A stretch of 64,000 bases of DNA from JBJMLO01 sp045805265 (lineage in GTDB: Bacteria > Actinomycetota > UBA4738 > JACQTL01). The notes under the pieces were generated by a model that saw nothing but the letters and a program-made list of their open reading frames with translations, had not been told where the DNA came from and ran no database searches. The translations under genes were made by a program, and so were the position numbers. Below, in pieces: positions 36,433 to 44,385 of the stretch; within the stretch, counting starts at the first letter, position 1, and each line of letters opens with the position of its first letter. The DNA lies in NCBI GenBank assembly GCA_045805265.1, contig JBJMLO010000015.1:62001-126000 (forward strand), in the 5' to 3' direction.

Positions 36433-37896
36433 ATGAACAGCACGCTGACGGAGCAGGAGGTCCAGGGCATCATCGAGCGGGTCCGGCGACGGCTGGGAGA
36501 GGCCGGCGAGCATCCGGGGGCCGGCCTCCGGGCTGCGGCGGGGCTCTCCTCCTCGGCCGAGGCGGAGCTCGGCGAGGGCATCTTCCCCACCATCGACGAG
36601 GCCGTCGGGGCGGCGGCCGCCGCGTTCGAGGAGTTCCGGCGGGTCGGGCTGGGGGGACGCAAGGCCATCATCTCGGCGGTCCGGGCCTCCATGCTGGAGC
36701 ACAACGAGCGGCTCGCCGAGATGGCGCACGCCGAGACCGGTCTCGGGCGCGTTGCCGACAAGATCGTGAAGAACCGGATCGTGTCGACGAAGGCTCCGGG
36801 CCCCGAGGACCTCGAGGTCGAGGCCGTGACCGGCGAGCTGGGCATGATGGTCACCGAGTTCGCCCCGTTCGGCGTGGTCGCGGCGATCACGCCCACGACC
36901 AACCCGACGTCCACGATCATCAACAACACGATCTCGATCGTCTCGGCCGGCAACTCGCTCGTCTTCAACGTCCACCCCAACGCGAAGCGGGTCTCCGCCG
37001 AGAACGTCCGGCTGATCAACCGGGCCATCGTGGCGTCGGGCGGACCCGCGAACCTCGTGACGGCGATCCCCGAGCCGACCATCGACAGCGCCAAGGAGCT
37101 GATGGGACATCCCGCGGTCCGCCTGCTGCTCGTGACCGGCGGTCCCGCGGTCGTCCGCGAGGCGCTGAAGACCGACAAGCGGGCGGTGACGGCCGGGCCG
37201 GGGAACCCGCCGGCGGTCGTGGACCAGACCGCCGAGATCGACCGGGCCGGGCGCGACATCGCTCGCGGAGCCTCGTTCGACAACAACGTGATCTGCACCG
37301 ACGAGAAGACGACGATCGTCGTGGACTCGGCGGCCGATCGGCTGGTCCGCGCGATGGCGGCGAACGGCGCGTACGTGCTGAAGGAGCACGAGCTCCGGCG
37401 CCTCGAGCGCGTGATCTTCACCGAGATGGGCCCTCCGGGAAAGCCCGGGCACATCAACCCCAAGTGGATCGGCAAGGACGCGAGCCTGATCCTCGGCGAG
37501 ATCGGCGTCCGCGCCGGCGACGACGTTCGCCTGCTGGTGGCCGAGGTCCCCAACGAGCACACCCTCGTGTGGACCGAGCAGATGATGCCGGTCATGCCGG
37601 TGACTCGCGTGTCGACGGTGGACCAGGCCATCGACCTCGCCGTGCGCTCCGAACACGGCTTCCGGCACACGGCGTCCATCCACTCGACGAACGTCGAGAC
37701 GATCACACGCATGGCGCTCGCGATGAACTGCTCGATCTTCGTGGCGAACGCGCCGAACTTCGCCGGGCTCGGCGAGGGGGGCGAGGGGTTCTGCTCCTTC
37801 TCGATCGCGAGCCCCACCGGCGACGGGCTGACGCGGCCCCGGACGTTCTCGCGCGAGCGTCGCATCACGGTCGTCGGCGCGCTCCGGATCGTCTAG
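36433..37896 (+). CDS. CoA-acylating aldehyde dehydrogenase (EutE/PduP type), BMC cargo
   Basis: Oxidises an aldehyde, here probably acetaldehyde from DeoC, to the acyl-CoA with NAD+. The 487-residue protein matches EutE/PduP: TPTTNPTSTIINN in the cofactor fold and the catalytic Cys288 in FDNNVICTDEK. The N-terminal 22 residues (TLTEQEVQGIIERVRRRL) form an amphipathic helix followed by a Gly/Ala linker, the known style of PduP encapsulation peptides. ATG 36433 lies 70 bases after the BMC-P1 stop. No alcohol dehydrogenase or phosphotransacylase gene is seen in the locus. Confidence 0.94.
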   Translation: MNSTLTEQEVQGIIERVRRRLGEAGEHPGAGLRAAAGLSSSAEAELGEGIFPTIDEAVGAAAAAFEEFRRVGLGGRKAIISAVRASMLEHNERLAEMAHAETGLGRVADKIVKNRIVSTKAPGPEDLEVEAVTGELGMMVTEFAPFGVVAAITPTTNPTSTIINNTISIVSAGNSLVFNVHPNAKRVSAENVRLINRAIVASGGPANLVTAIPEPTIDSAKELMGHPAVRLLLVTGGPAVVREALKTDKRAVTAGPGNPPAVVDQTAEIDRAGRDIARGASFDNNVICTDEKTTIVVDSAADRLVRAMAANGAYVLKEHELRRLERVIFTEMGPPGKPGHINPKWIGKDASLILGEIGVRAGDDVRLLVAEVPNEHTLVWTEQMMPVMPVTRVSTVDQAIDLAVRSEHGFRHTASIHSTNVETITRMALAMNCSIFVANAPNFAGLGEGGEGFCSFSIASPTGDGLTRPRTFSRERRITVVGALRIV

Positions 37897-37940
37897 CCGT
37901 GGCCATCCGGGCGGCCGCATCCGGGGGGGAGGGGTAGCGC

Positions 37941-38774
37941 GTGCGTCCGGCCGTGGCGGTGCTCGAGTTCGATTCGATCGTCCGGGGCATCGAGGTGGGG
38001 GACGCCATGGCCAAGCGGGCGCCGCTCGACGTGCTCCGAGCCGGGACGGTGCACCCCGGGAAGTACCTCGTGCTGGTCGGCGGGCTGACGGCCGACGTGG
38101 AGGAGGCGCTGCACGCCGGCCGCGAGGTCGGGGCCGGCGCGGTGGCCGACGAGGTGTTCCTCCCCGACGTCCATCCCGACGTCGTGGCGTCGATCGGCGG
38201 CGCTCGGCGGGAGGACGCGGGCGAGGCCCTCGGCATCATCGAGACGAGGACCGTCGCGGCGGTGATCGATGCCGCCGACGCCGGCGTCAAGGCCGCCCGC
38301 GTCGTGATTCGGGACCTCCGCCTGGCGGACGAGCTCGGCGGCAAGGGCTACGTGCTGTTCGGGGGGGACGTGGCGGAGGTCGAGGCCGCGATCGAAGCGG
38401 GAGCGGCTCGCATCGCCTCGACCGGACAGGCCGTGGCGCACGTGGTCATCGCACGGCTGCACGGCGAGATGCGCGAGAACCTCATCGCGGACCCCCGGTT
38501 CGGCGCGCGGGTCCGGGGGGCGGAGAAGACCGACGGTGGCCCCGAACCGGCATCGCCGGGCGGCCCCCCGCCGGGAGGGCGTCCCATGCCGGGCACGGGC
38601 GGCGCCGCGGGGGGCACGGGCGGCGCCGCGGGGGGCCCGGGCGGGGCGCGAGCCCCGACGGCAGGGCCGGCCGCCGAGGGTCCGTCCCGTCCGAAGCGCT
38701 CGACCGCGAAGGCTCCGGCACCCGCCGCGCGACGGTCGCCCGGCGGCCGGGCGCACCGGACCGGGGGGTCGTGA
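37941..38774 (+). CDS. BMC-T shell protein 2 (PduT-like) with long Gly/Pro/Arg tail
   Basis: Tandem BMC protein of 277 residues. Domain 1 (about 3-90) reads VAVLEFDSIVRGIEVGDAMA and domain 2 (about 95-185) EALGIIETRTVAAVIDAADA, an arrangement like PduT/EtuT trimers. In PduT a Cys in a loop like CPGKY binds an iron-sulfur cluster; here the loop reads VHPGKY, so that cluster is not expected. Residues 195-277 form an unusual low-complexity tail with a repeated GTGGAAG unit and a basic end, possibly facing the lumen or cytosol to bind cargo. GTG 37941 follows a GGGGGGAGGGG tract. Confidence 0.9.
   Translation: MRPAVAVLEFDSIVRGIEVGDAMAKRAPLDVLRAGTVHPGKYLVLVGGLTADVEEALHAGREVGAGAVADEVFLPDVHPDVVASIGGARREDAGEALGIIETRTVAAVIDAADAGVKAARVVIRDLRLADELGGKGYVLFGGDVAEVEAAIEAGAARIASTGQAVAHVVIARLHGEMRENLIADPRFGARVRGAEKTDGGPEPASPGGPPPGGRPMPGTGGAAGGTGGAAGGPGGARAPTAGPAAEGPSRPKRSTAKAPAPAARRSPGGRAHRTGGS
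38588..38650 (+). repeat. Short tandem repeat (21-nt unit) in the BMC-T2 tail
   Basis: Two consecutive near-identical 21-base units encode GTGGAAG twice and then a diverged GPGGA. This is a coding low-complexity repeat, not a mobile element, and could vary in copy number by slippage. Confidence 0.6.
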
Positions 38775-38777
38775 TCC

Positions 38778-39047
38778 GTGCAGCTCGCTCGCGTGATCGG
38801 GACCGTGGTGGCGACCGTGAAGGCCGACGGCCTGGACGGGGTGAAGTTCCTCATCGTCCAGCAACTCGACCGCCGGCAGCATCCAACCGGTGAGCCGGTG
38901 GTGGCGGCCGACGCGGTGCACATGGCCGGCCCCGGGGAGCTCGTGTACGTCGTCGCCGCGCGGGAGGCGTCGCAGGCGCTGCCGAACACATTCGTGCCGG
39001 TGGACCACGCGATCGTCGGTATCGTCGACGCGGTGGAGGAGCTGTGA
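38778..39047 (+). CDS. BMC-P pentameric shell vertex protein 2
   Basis: An 89-residue EutN/CcmL-family protein starting QLARVIGTVVATVKADGLDG with the core FLIVQQLD, VVAADAVHMAGPGELVYVVAA and a C-terminal VGIVDAVEEL. GTG 38778 lies 3 bases after the BMC-T2 stop. The stop overlaps the third BMC-P gene (GTGA). In place of the usual SSAR motif it has EASQAL, suggesting a specialised vertex variant. Confidence 0.94.
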   Translation: MQLARVIGTVVATVKADGLDGVKFLIVQQLDRRQHPTGEPVVAADAVHMAGPGELVYVVAAREASQALPNTFVPVDHAIVGIVDAVEEL

Positions 39048-39337
39048 AGCTCGGCCGGGTCGTCGGCACCGTGGTCTCGACCGTCAACGCCCCGGTCTTC
39101 GACGGCCGCCGGCTCCTGGTGTGCGACCTGCTCGACGCCGCCGGCGAGCCCGACGGGAGCTACCTCATCTGCGTCGACGCCGCTGGCGCAGGCTCCGGCG
39201 AGACGGTCCTCATCGTCGACGAAGGGAACTCCGCGCGTCAGGTGATCGGCGTCCAGACCGCGCCGGTCCGCTCGGTGGTGGTCGGCGTCGTGGACAGGTT
39301 GACCGTGGACGGCGAGCCGGTCGTCGACGAGGGCTGA
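39044..39337 (+). CDS. BMC-P pentameric shell vertex protein 3
   Basis: A 97-residue EutN/CcmL-family protein starting KLGRVVGTVVSTVNAPVFDG, with LLVCDLLD, CVDAAGAGSGETVLIVDEGNSAR and VGVVDRLTVDG. GTG 39044 overlaps the BMC-P2 stop. Together with BMC-P1 and P2 it gives three different pentamers, as in several BMC classes with multiple vertex types. It is the last gene of the operon; a GC hairpin follows 22 bases downstream. Confidence 0.95.
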   Translation: MKLGRVVGTVVSTVNAPVFDGRRLLVCDLLDAAGEPDGSYLICVDAAGAGSGETVLIVDEGNSARQVIGVQTAPVRSVVVGVVDRLTVDGEPVVDEG

Positions 39338-39359
39338 TCAGCCCCGATCGCGACCGCAG

Positions 39360-39378
39360 GGCCCGGCGCGCCCGGGCC
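39360..39378 (+). terminator. GC hairpin ending the BMC operon
   Basis: Perfect 7-bp stem GGCCCGG / CCGGGCC with 5-base loop CGCGC, 22 bases after the last BMC-P stop and about 90 bases before glyS. There is no T tract. Confidence 0.45.
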
Positions 39379-39470
39379 GGCCTTCCTGTCGGTCGTGGGA
39401 CGGTCGCCGGTACCATGGAACTCACGCCAGCGGCCGGAGCCACCGGCCGGGAGGAAGGAGGTTTCCCCAA

Positions 39471-40853
39471 ATGGCCGACCTGATGGAGGCCGTCACGTCC
39501 CTGGCCAAGCGCCGGGGGATCGTCTTCCAGTCCAGCGAGATCTACGGTGGCCTGCGCTCGTCCTGGGACTACGGGCCGCTCGGTGTCGAGCTGAAACGCA
39601 ACGTCAAGGCCGCGTGGTGGAGTTCCATGGTCCAGCTGCGCGACGACGTCGTGGGGCTCGACGCCGCGATCATCATGTCGCCGCAGGTGTGGGAGGCGAG
39701 CGGCCACCTCGACGTGTTCACCGATCCGCTTGTGGAGTGTCTCAACTGCCACCAGCGGTTCCGCGCCGACCACCTGCCGGGGTTCCACGCGCCGCAGTCC
39801 GGCCACGAGGCCGGCGAGACGACCGTCGACCTGGCCGCCGGCCCGCCGAAGTGTCCGAACTGCGGACACGCCGAGTGGACCGATCCCCGCAACTTCAACC
39901 TGATGTTCAAGACGCACATGGGTCCGGTGGAGGACGAGGGCAGCGTGGCGTACCTCCGCCCCGAGACCGCCCAGGCGATGTTCGTCGACTTCGCGACGAT
40001 CCAGGCGACCAGCCGCAAGAAGATCCCCTTCGGGATCGCCCAGATCGGCAAGTCGTTCCGCAACGAGATCACGCCGGGGAACTTCATCTACCGAACGCGG
40101 GAGTTCGAGCAGATGGAGATGGAGTTCTTCGTGGAGCCGGGGACCGACGAGGGGTGGCACGACTACTGGATCGAGCAGCGCATGCGGTGGTACACGGACC
40201 TCGGCATCAGGCCGGATCACCTCCGGCTTCGGGAGCACGACCCCGACGAGCTCAGCCACTACTCGAAGCGGACGGTCGACGTGGAGTACGCGTTCCCGTT
40301 CGGCGACGAGTGGGGGGAGCTGGAGGGCATCGCCAACCGGACCGACTTCGACCTGAACGCGCACACGAAGCACTCGGGCGAGGACCTGTCGTACTTCGAC
40401 CAGGAGCGCAACGAGCGGTACGTGCCGTACGTCATCGAGCCCGCCGCCGGGGTCGACCGGGCCATGCTGGCGTTCCTGATCGACGCGTACTCGGAGGAGG
40501 AGGCCCCCACGGCCAAGGGCGGCACGGAGAAGCGCACGGTGCTCCGGCTGCACCGGGACCTGGCGCCGCTGAAGGTCGCGGTCCTGCCGCTGTCCCGCAA
40601 CGAGCGCCTGGTCCCCGAGGCCCGGCGGGTGTTCGACCTGGTGAAGGCCCACTGGATGACCGACTTCGACGACGCCGGCTCGATCGGGCGGCGGTACCGG
40701 CGTCAGGACGAGGTGGGGACGCTGTTCTGCGTGACCGTGGACTTCGACTCGCTGGAAGACGGCCAGGTCACGGTGCGCGACCGCGACTCCATGGCGCAGG
40801 ACCGGCTCCCCATCGAGGGCCTGGTGGAGCACCTCCGGGAACGCCTCCCGTGA
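39471..40853 (+). CDS. glyS: Glycyl-tRNA synthetase (dimeric class II type)
   Basis: Charges tRNA-Gly. The 460-residue protein is the eukaryote/archaeal-like single-chain form used by actinobacteria. It has FQSSEIYGGLRSSWDYGP (motif 1 region), a zinc-binding insertion (CLNCHQRF, then CPNCGHAEW), YLRPETAQAMF (motif 2), and EPAAGVDRAMLAFL (motif 3), then an anticodon-binding domain. ATG 39471 follows GGAGGAAGGAGG. The stop overlaps the next GTG. The BMC locus separates glyS from recO-uppS. Confidence 0.96.
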   Translation: MADLMEAVTSLAKRRGIVFQSSEIYGGLRSSWDYGPLGVELKRNVKAAWWSSMVQLRDDVVGLDAAIIMSPQVWEASGHLDVFTDPLVECLNCHQRFRADHLPGFHAPQSGHEAGETTVDLAAGPPKCPNCGHAEWTDPRNFNLMFKTHMGPVEDEGSVAYLRPETAQAMFVDFATIQATSRKKIPFGIAQIGKSFRNEITPGNFIYRTREFEQMEMEFFVEPGTDEGWHDYWIEQRMRWYTDLGIRPDHLRLREHDPDELSHYSKRTVDVEYAFPFGDEWGELEGIANRTDFDLNAHTKHSGEDLSYFDQERNERYVPYVIEPAAGVDRAMLAFLIDAYSEEEAPTAKGGTEKRTVLRLHRDLAPLKVAVLPLSRNERLVPEARRVFDLVKAHWMTDFDDAGSIGRRYRRQDEVGTLFCVTVDFDSLEDGQVTVRDRDSMAQDRLPIEGLVEHLRERLP

Positions 40854-41236
40854 CCGACGCGGTCGAGGACCCGGCCGCGCCCGGAGTGGAGCGCGGCCCC
40901 CGGGGCCGGCCGTGGGTCTACGGGATCGCGTTCGTGCTCCTGCTGGTCTCGACGTACTTCCAGTTCTCGGGCGCGATCGGGACCGGCGGACTGACCGTGG
41001 TGTGGTCCTCGATCGCCCTGTCCGCGGCGGCCGCGGCCGCGGCGACGGCGGCGGTCCTGGCGCCGGGGAGGCGGCTGCGCACGGCGCCGGTCGACGCCTC
41101 CTCCGGCGGCGAGGCCGACGTGGACGGGTCACCGGCGATCGAGAAGGACCGCGCACCGCGCGGGGACACGGCGGCGAAACCCGGAGATGGCGCTCCCGCC
41201 GCGGACGGCGACGGCGAGGAAGCACCGGCGCGCTGA
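40850..41236 (+). CDS. Small membrane protein of unknown function
   Basis: A 128-residue protein with two predicted membrane helices (about 22-42, WVYGIAFVLLLVSTYFQF, and about 48-70, VVWSSIALSAAAAAAATAAV) and an acidic, Pro/Ala/Gly-rich C-terminal tail. I do not recognise a family. GTG 40850 overlaps the glyS stop and its own stop overlaps the next ATG, so it is translationally tied to both neighbours. Strong third-position GC bias supports it being real. Confidence 0.6.
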   Translation: MTDAVEDPAAPGVERGPRGRPWVYGIAFVLLLVSTYFQFSGAIGTGGLTVVWSSIALSAAAAAAATAAVLAPGRRLRTAPVDASSGGEADVDGSPAIEKDRAPRGDTAAKPGDGAPAADGDGEEAPAR

Positions 41237-42585
41237 TGCGACGAGCCGCGCCCGCCCTGGCGCTGACCCTGTTGGGCGCCGTGGCGTGCACGTCTCCGTC
41301 GCCGGCGCCCGACTTGTCGCCGTCCGCCGGTTCCAGCACTCCGTCGGCGTCGGCCCCCACGAGTGGGGAGCCCAGCCCCTCGTTCACGCTGCCCCCTCCC
41401 TCCACAGGGGCGCGGTCGGCGGATGCGGTGCGGACGCGGCTGTGCGTGCGCCCGTCCTCCCCGAGGCCGACGCCCGCCCAGGCCGGCGCGGTGCCTCCCG
41501 CGGTGGCCCGGACGGAGACCGAGGTGGAGCAGGTCCGAGGGCTCCGGTACGAGGACCCCGTGGCCGTCGACTCCGTGACCCACGGCGAGCTGGTGCGGGG
41601 GCTGGACCAGTCGTTCGACCACTCCTACCCGCAGGACCTGATGCGCCGCCGGTCGCTGGCGTGGTCGACGATCGGCGTGATCCCGGACGGCACCAGCCTG
41701 CGCGACGCCGTGCACGCGTTCCTGTCCGGACAGGTGATCGGGTACTTCGATCCATCCTCCGGGCAGCTGGTGTTCATCGGGACCGACCACCCGTCCCCGT
41801 CCGAGCGGTTCACCCTGGCCCACGAGCTGACCCACGCCGACGACGACCAGCACTTCCACCTGACCCGCCTCAACGACCTCGAGGACTCCTGTGACGACGA
41901 GGGGCTCATGGCGTCGCTCGGCGCGGTGGAGGGCAGTGCCGTGTACTTTTCGTTGCAGGTCGTGAACCGGTTCTTCACCGCACAGGAGCAGGACGAGCTG
42001 TCCATCGGCGGCGGAGGGTTCGGCCCGCCGCCGGGCGTGCCCACCTTCGTCCAGCAGCTGGAGACGTGGCCGTACGTCGACGGGCCCCGGTTCATCACGG
42101 CGCTGCGTTCCGAGGGCGGCCTGCGGAAGGTGGACGCCGCCCTCGAGCAGTTCCCGGCCTCGACCGAGCAGGTCATGCATCCCGAGAAGTTCCCGGCGGA
42201 CCGTCCCGTCGAGGTGTCGGTCCCCGACCTGGGGCCCGCGCTGGGGCCCGGGTGGAAGGACCTCGACGTCATGGACGTGGGCGAGGAGTGGCTGCGGGAG
42301 GCGCTGGGACTTCGTATCGACCGGGGCGACGCCGGGACCGCCACCGACGGCTGGGGCGGCGCGCAGTACCGAGCGTGGACCGACGGCTCGCATGTCGCGG
42401 TGCTCATGGAGACCGCGTGGGACACGCCGGAGGACGCGAGGCAGTTCCTCGGCGCGATGCGTTCCTGGATCGGGAATCGGGCCGATGCGTCGGTGGGGGC
42501 GGTGGGAGGCGACCGCTCCCGCGTGGTGGCGCTCTTCGCATCCGACTCCGGAACGCTGGCGAGGCTGGCGTCGGCGCTGCGGTGA
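41236..42585 (+). CDS. Putative zinc metalloprotease lipoprotein
   Basis: A 449-residue predicted lipoprotein. The signal ALALTLLGAVAC ends at a lipobox Cys (about 18), followed by a Ser/Pro-rich linker of about 45 residues. A possible metallopeptidase site HELTH lies at residues 196-200 (context TLAHELTHADDDQ), with ALGAVEGSAVYF downstream as a possible third-ligand region (VEGSA). This suggests an extracytoplasmic protease of the gluzincin kind; function is not shown. ATG 41236 overlaps the upstream stop and the TGA overlaps the next GTG. Confidence 0.65.
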   Translation: MRRAAPALALTLLGAVACTSPSPAPDLSPSAGSSTPSASAPTSGEPSPSFTLPPPSTGARSADAVRTRLCVRPSSPRPTPAQAGAVPPAVARTETEVEQVRGLRYEDPVAVDSVTHGELVRGLDQSFDHSYPQDLMRRRSLAWSTIGVIPDGTSLRDAVHAFLSGQVIGYFDPSSGQLVFIGTDHPSPSERFTLAHELTHADDDQHFHLTRLNDLEDSCDDEGLMASLGAVEGSAVYFSLQVVNRFFTAQEQDELSIGGGGFGPPPGVPTFVQQLETWPYVDGPRFITALRSEGGLRKVDAALEQFPASTEQVMHPEKFPADRPVEVSVPDLGPALGPGWKDLDVMDVGEEWLREALGLRIDRGDAGTATDGWGGAQYRAWTDGSHVAVLMETAWDTPEDARQFLGAMRSWIGNRADASVGAVGGDRSRVVALFASDSGTLARLASALR

Positions 42586-43268
42586 TCGGAGGAGCCCCTG
42601 CCCGGCGGCGCCTCCTCGGCGCGGCCGTCGTCATCGGGCTGCTCGCCGCTGCCTGCTCCTCGGGCTCGTCGCCGGGGACGGATGGCGCTCCGGCGTCCCG
42701 GCCGGCGGTGGGTCCGCCGCCTGCGTCCTCCCCCGGCGCGGCCACCACCCCCACCGGTGCGCTTCCCGGCCTGAATACCGGTCCCGCACCGTGGCCGCCG
42801 GAGATCGCGCATCTCGGCGAGCGGTTGCGGGCGATCGGGCTGCCGCCACTCGGCCCGGAGGCCCTCCGGGTCCACTTCCACGTGAACCTCGTGGTGTTCG
42901 TACTCGGACGGCAGGTCCCGGTTCCGGTCGGCATCGGGATCCAGCTTCGGCCCCTGGCGCTCGCCGAGATCCACACGCATTCCGGCAGCGGCACGATCCA
43001 CGTCGAGGCGGCCCGCCCCCGGCACTTCACGCTGGGCATGGTGTTCGACGTGTGGGGCGTGCTGTTCAGCGGCAGGTGCCTCGGGGGCTACTGCCGGCGC
43101 GGCCCGGACCGGATCCGGGTATTCGTCGACGGTCACGCCTTCGGCGGCGATCCCACCGAGCTGGACCTGGGGGACGGGCAGGTGATCGTGGTGGCCTTCG
43201 GCACGGCCGACGAGCTGCCCCATCCCATGCCGGCCCGATTCGTGTACGAGGGGCCGCCGCAGGCGTAG
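42582..43268 (+). CDS. Histidine-rich lipoprotein of unknown function
   Basis: A 228-residue predicted lipoprotein: hydrophobic LLGAAVVIGLLAAAC with lipobox Cys at about 25, a Pro/Ala/Ser linker to about 65, then a beta-rich domain. The domain has LRVHFHVNLVVFV and AEIHTHSGSGTIHVEA, a histidine pattern that could bind metal, and a CLGGYC pair. No family function is known to me. GTG 42582 overlaps the stop of the metalloprotease-like gene. The gene is convergent with the YbdK-like gene, only 4 bases between stops. Confidence 0.6.
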   Translation: MIGGAPARRRLLGAAVVIGLLAAACSSGSSPGTDGAPASRPAVGPPPASSPGAATTPTGALPGLNTGPAPWPPEIAHLGERLRAIGLPPLGPEALRVHFHVNLVVFVLGRQVPVPVGIGIQLRPLALAEIHTHSGSGTIHVEAARPRHFTLGMVFDVWGVLFSGRCLGGYCRRGPDRIRVFVDGHAFGGDPTELDLGDGQVIVVAFGTADELPHPMPARFVYEGPPQA

Positions 43269-43272
43269 GGCC

Positions 43273-44385
43273 CTATCCCTGCGGCGCGGCCACCGTCTCC
43301 GAGGCGACGTGGTCGACGACCGCCTTCAGGTCCCCGGTCTCCCGGAACACCCGGAGCTGGCGGTCGGCGCTCGTTCCCTCGGCGACGATCGCGAGCACGT
43401 GCTCCACGTCCCGCCGGGAGCCGAGGTCGTCCACCACGTCGTCCACGAACTCCAGCAGCTCCAGGGCCAGGTCGCGCATGGGAACCTCGACCTGCTTCCC
43501 CAGGTCGATCAGCTTGCCGTCCACACCGTGTCGCATCGCCCGCCACTTGTTCTCGGCGATCAGCCCCGGGAGGTACTTGCGGAAGCCGAGGTTCCCCCGG
43601 CGCAGGCGCAGCAGCTTCGCGCAGATCGCCTGGACCAGCGCCGCGATGCACACGGTCTCGTCGACCCTGGTGGCGGCGTCGCACACGCGGAACTCGAGCG
43701 TCGGGTACAGGTGGTGTGGGCGAAGGTCCCACCAGATCTTCTTGCCGTCCTCGATCGAGTTCGTCTTCAGCAGCACCTGGAAGTAGTTCTCGAACTCGTC
43801 GAACGATGAGAACTCGGGCGGGATGCCGGTGCGGGGGAACCGGGACCACACCACGCTGCGGTAGGACTTCAGGCCCGTGTCCTGTCCCAGCCAGAACGGG
43901 CTCGACGTGGACAGCGCCAGCAGGTGGGGGAGGAAGTACCGGGCCTCGTTCATGATCTCGATGCGGAGCTCGTCGTCGGGGATGCCCACGTGCACGTGGA
44001 GCCCGAAGATCAGGAGCTCGCGGATCACGGCCTGCATCTCGTCCTCGAGCATCTTGTAGCGCTCGCCCGCGGTGATCCGCTGGTCCTGCCAGTGGGAGAA
44101 CGGGTGCGTCCCCGCCGAGGCCAGCCGGAGATCGTGCTCGGCCAGCAGGGAGGCCAGCGTGCCCCGCATGCGGTACACCTCGTCGCGGGCCTCGGCGACG
44201 TCCGCGCAGATCTTCGTGCCGATCTCCACGGAGGACTGCACGAACTCCGCTTTCACGGCCTCGCCCATGAGTGGCCGGGCCGACTCGAGCAGCTCGTCGA
44301 TGTGCGCCCGGAGCTCGCCGGCCGAGTCGACGATCTGGAACTCCTCCTCGACCCCGATCGTCAGCCAGCCGGGCGCTTCGCTCAC
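43273..44385 (-). CDS. GCS2/YbdK-family carboxylate-amine ligase
   Basis: A 370-residue ATP-dependent ligase of the glutamate-cysteine ligase type 2 (COG2170, YbdK) family, joining a carboxylate to an amine through an acyl phosphate. It shows TIGVEEEFQIVD (substrate/metal Glu cluster), GLHVHVGIPDD, and TLEFRVCDAATRVDE. True glutathione-type activity is not assured; in operons with ATP-grasp enzymes such proteins are thought to make peptides or other amides. GTG (complement 44383-44385) overlaps the stop of the upstream ATP-grasp gene. It is the last gene of a four-gene coupled operon. Confidence 0.88.
   Translation of the reverse strand: MSEAPGWLTIGVEEEFQIVDSAGELRAHIDELLESARPLMGEAVKAEFVQSSVEIGTKICADVAEARDEVYRMRGTLASLLAEHDLRLASAGTHPFSHWQDQRITAGERYKMLEDEMQAVIRELLIFGLHVHVGIPDDELRIEIMNEARYFLPHLLALSTSSPFWLGQDTGLKSYRSVVWSRFPRTGIPPEFSSFDEFENYFQVLLKTNSIEDGKKIWWDLRPHHLYPTLEFRVCDAATRVDETVCIAALVQAICAKLLRLRRGNLGFRKYLPGLIAENKWRAMRHGVDGKLIDLGKQVEVPMRDLALELLEFVDDVVDDLGSRRDVEHVLAIVAEGTSADRQLRVFRETGDLKAVVDHVASETVAAPQG

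Noticed and set aside
37941..38200. Possible iron-sulfur site in BMC-T2, as in PduT
   Set aside because: The loop equivalent to the Cys-containing CPGKY reads VHPGKY, so the cluster ligand is missing.
38588..38650. Tandem repeat in the BMC-T2 tail as a CRISPR or mobile-element repeat
   Set aside because: The units are in frame, encode Gly/Ala-rich sequence, and have no spacers or terminal repeats.
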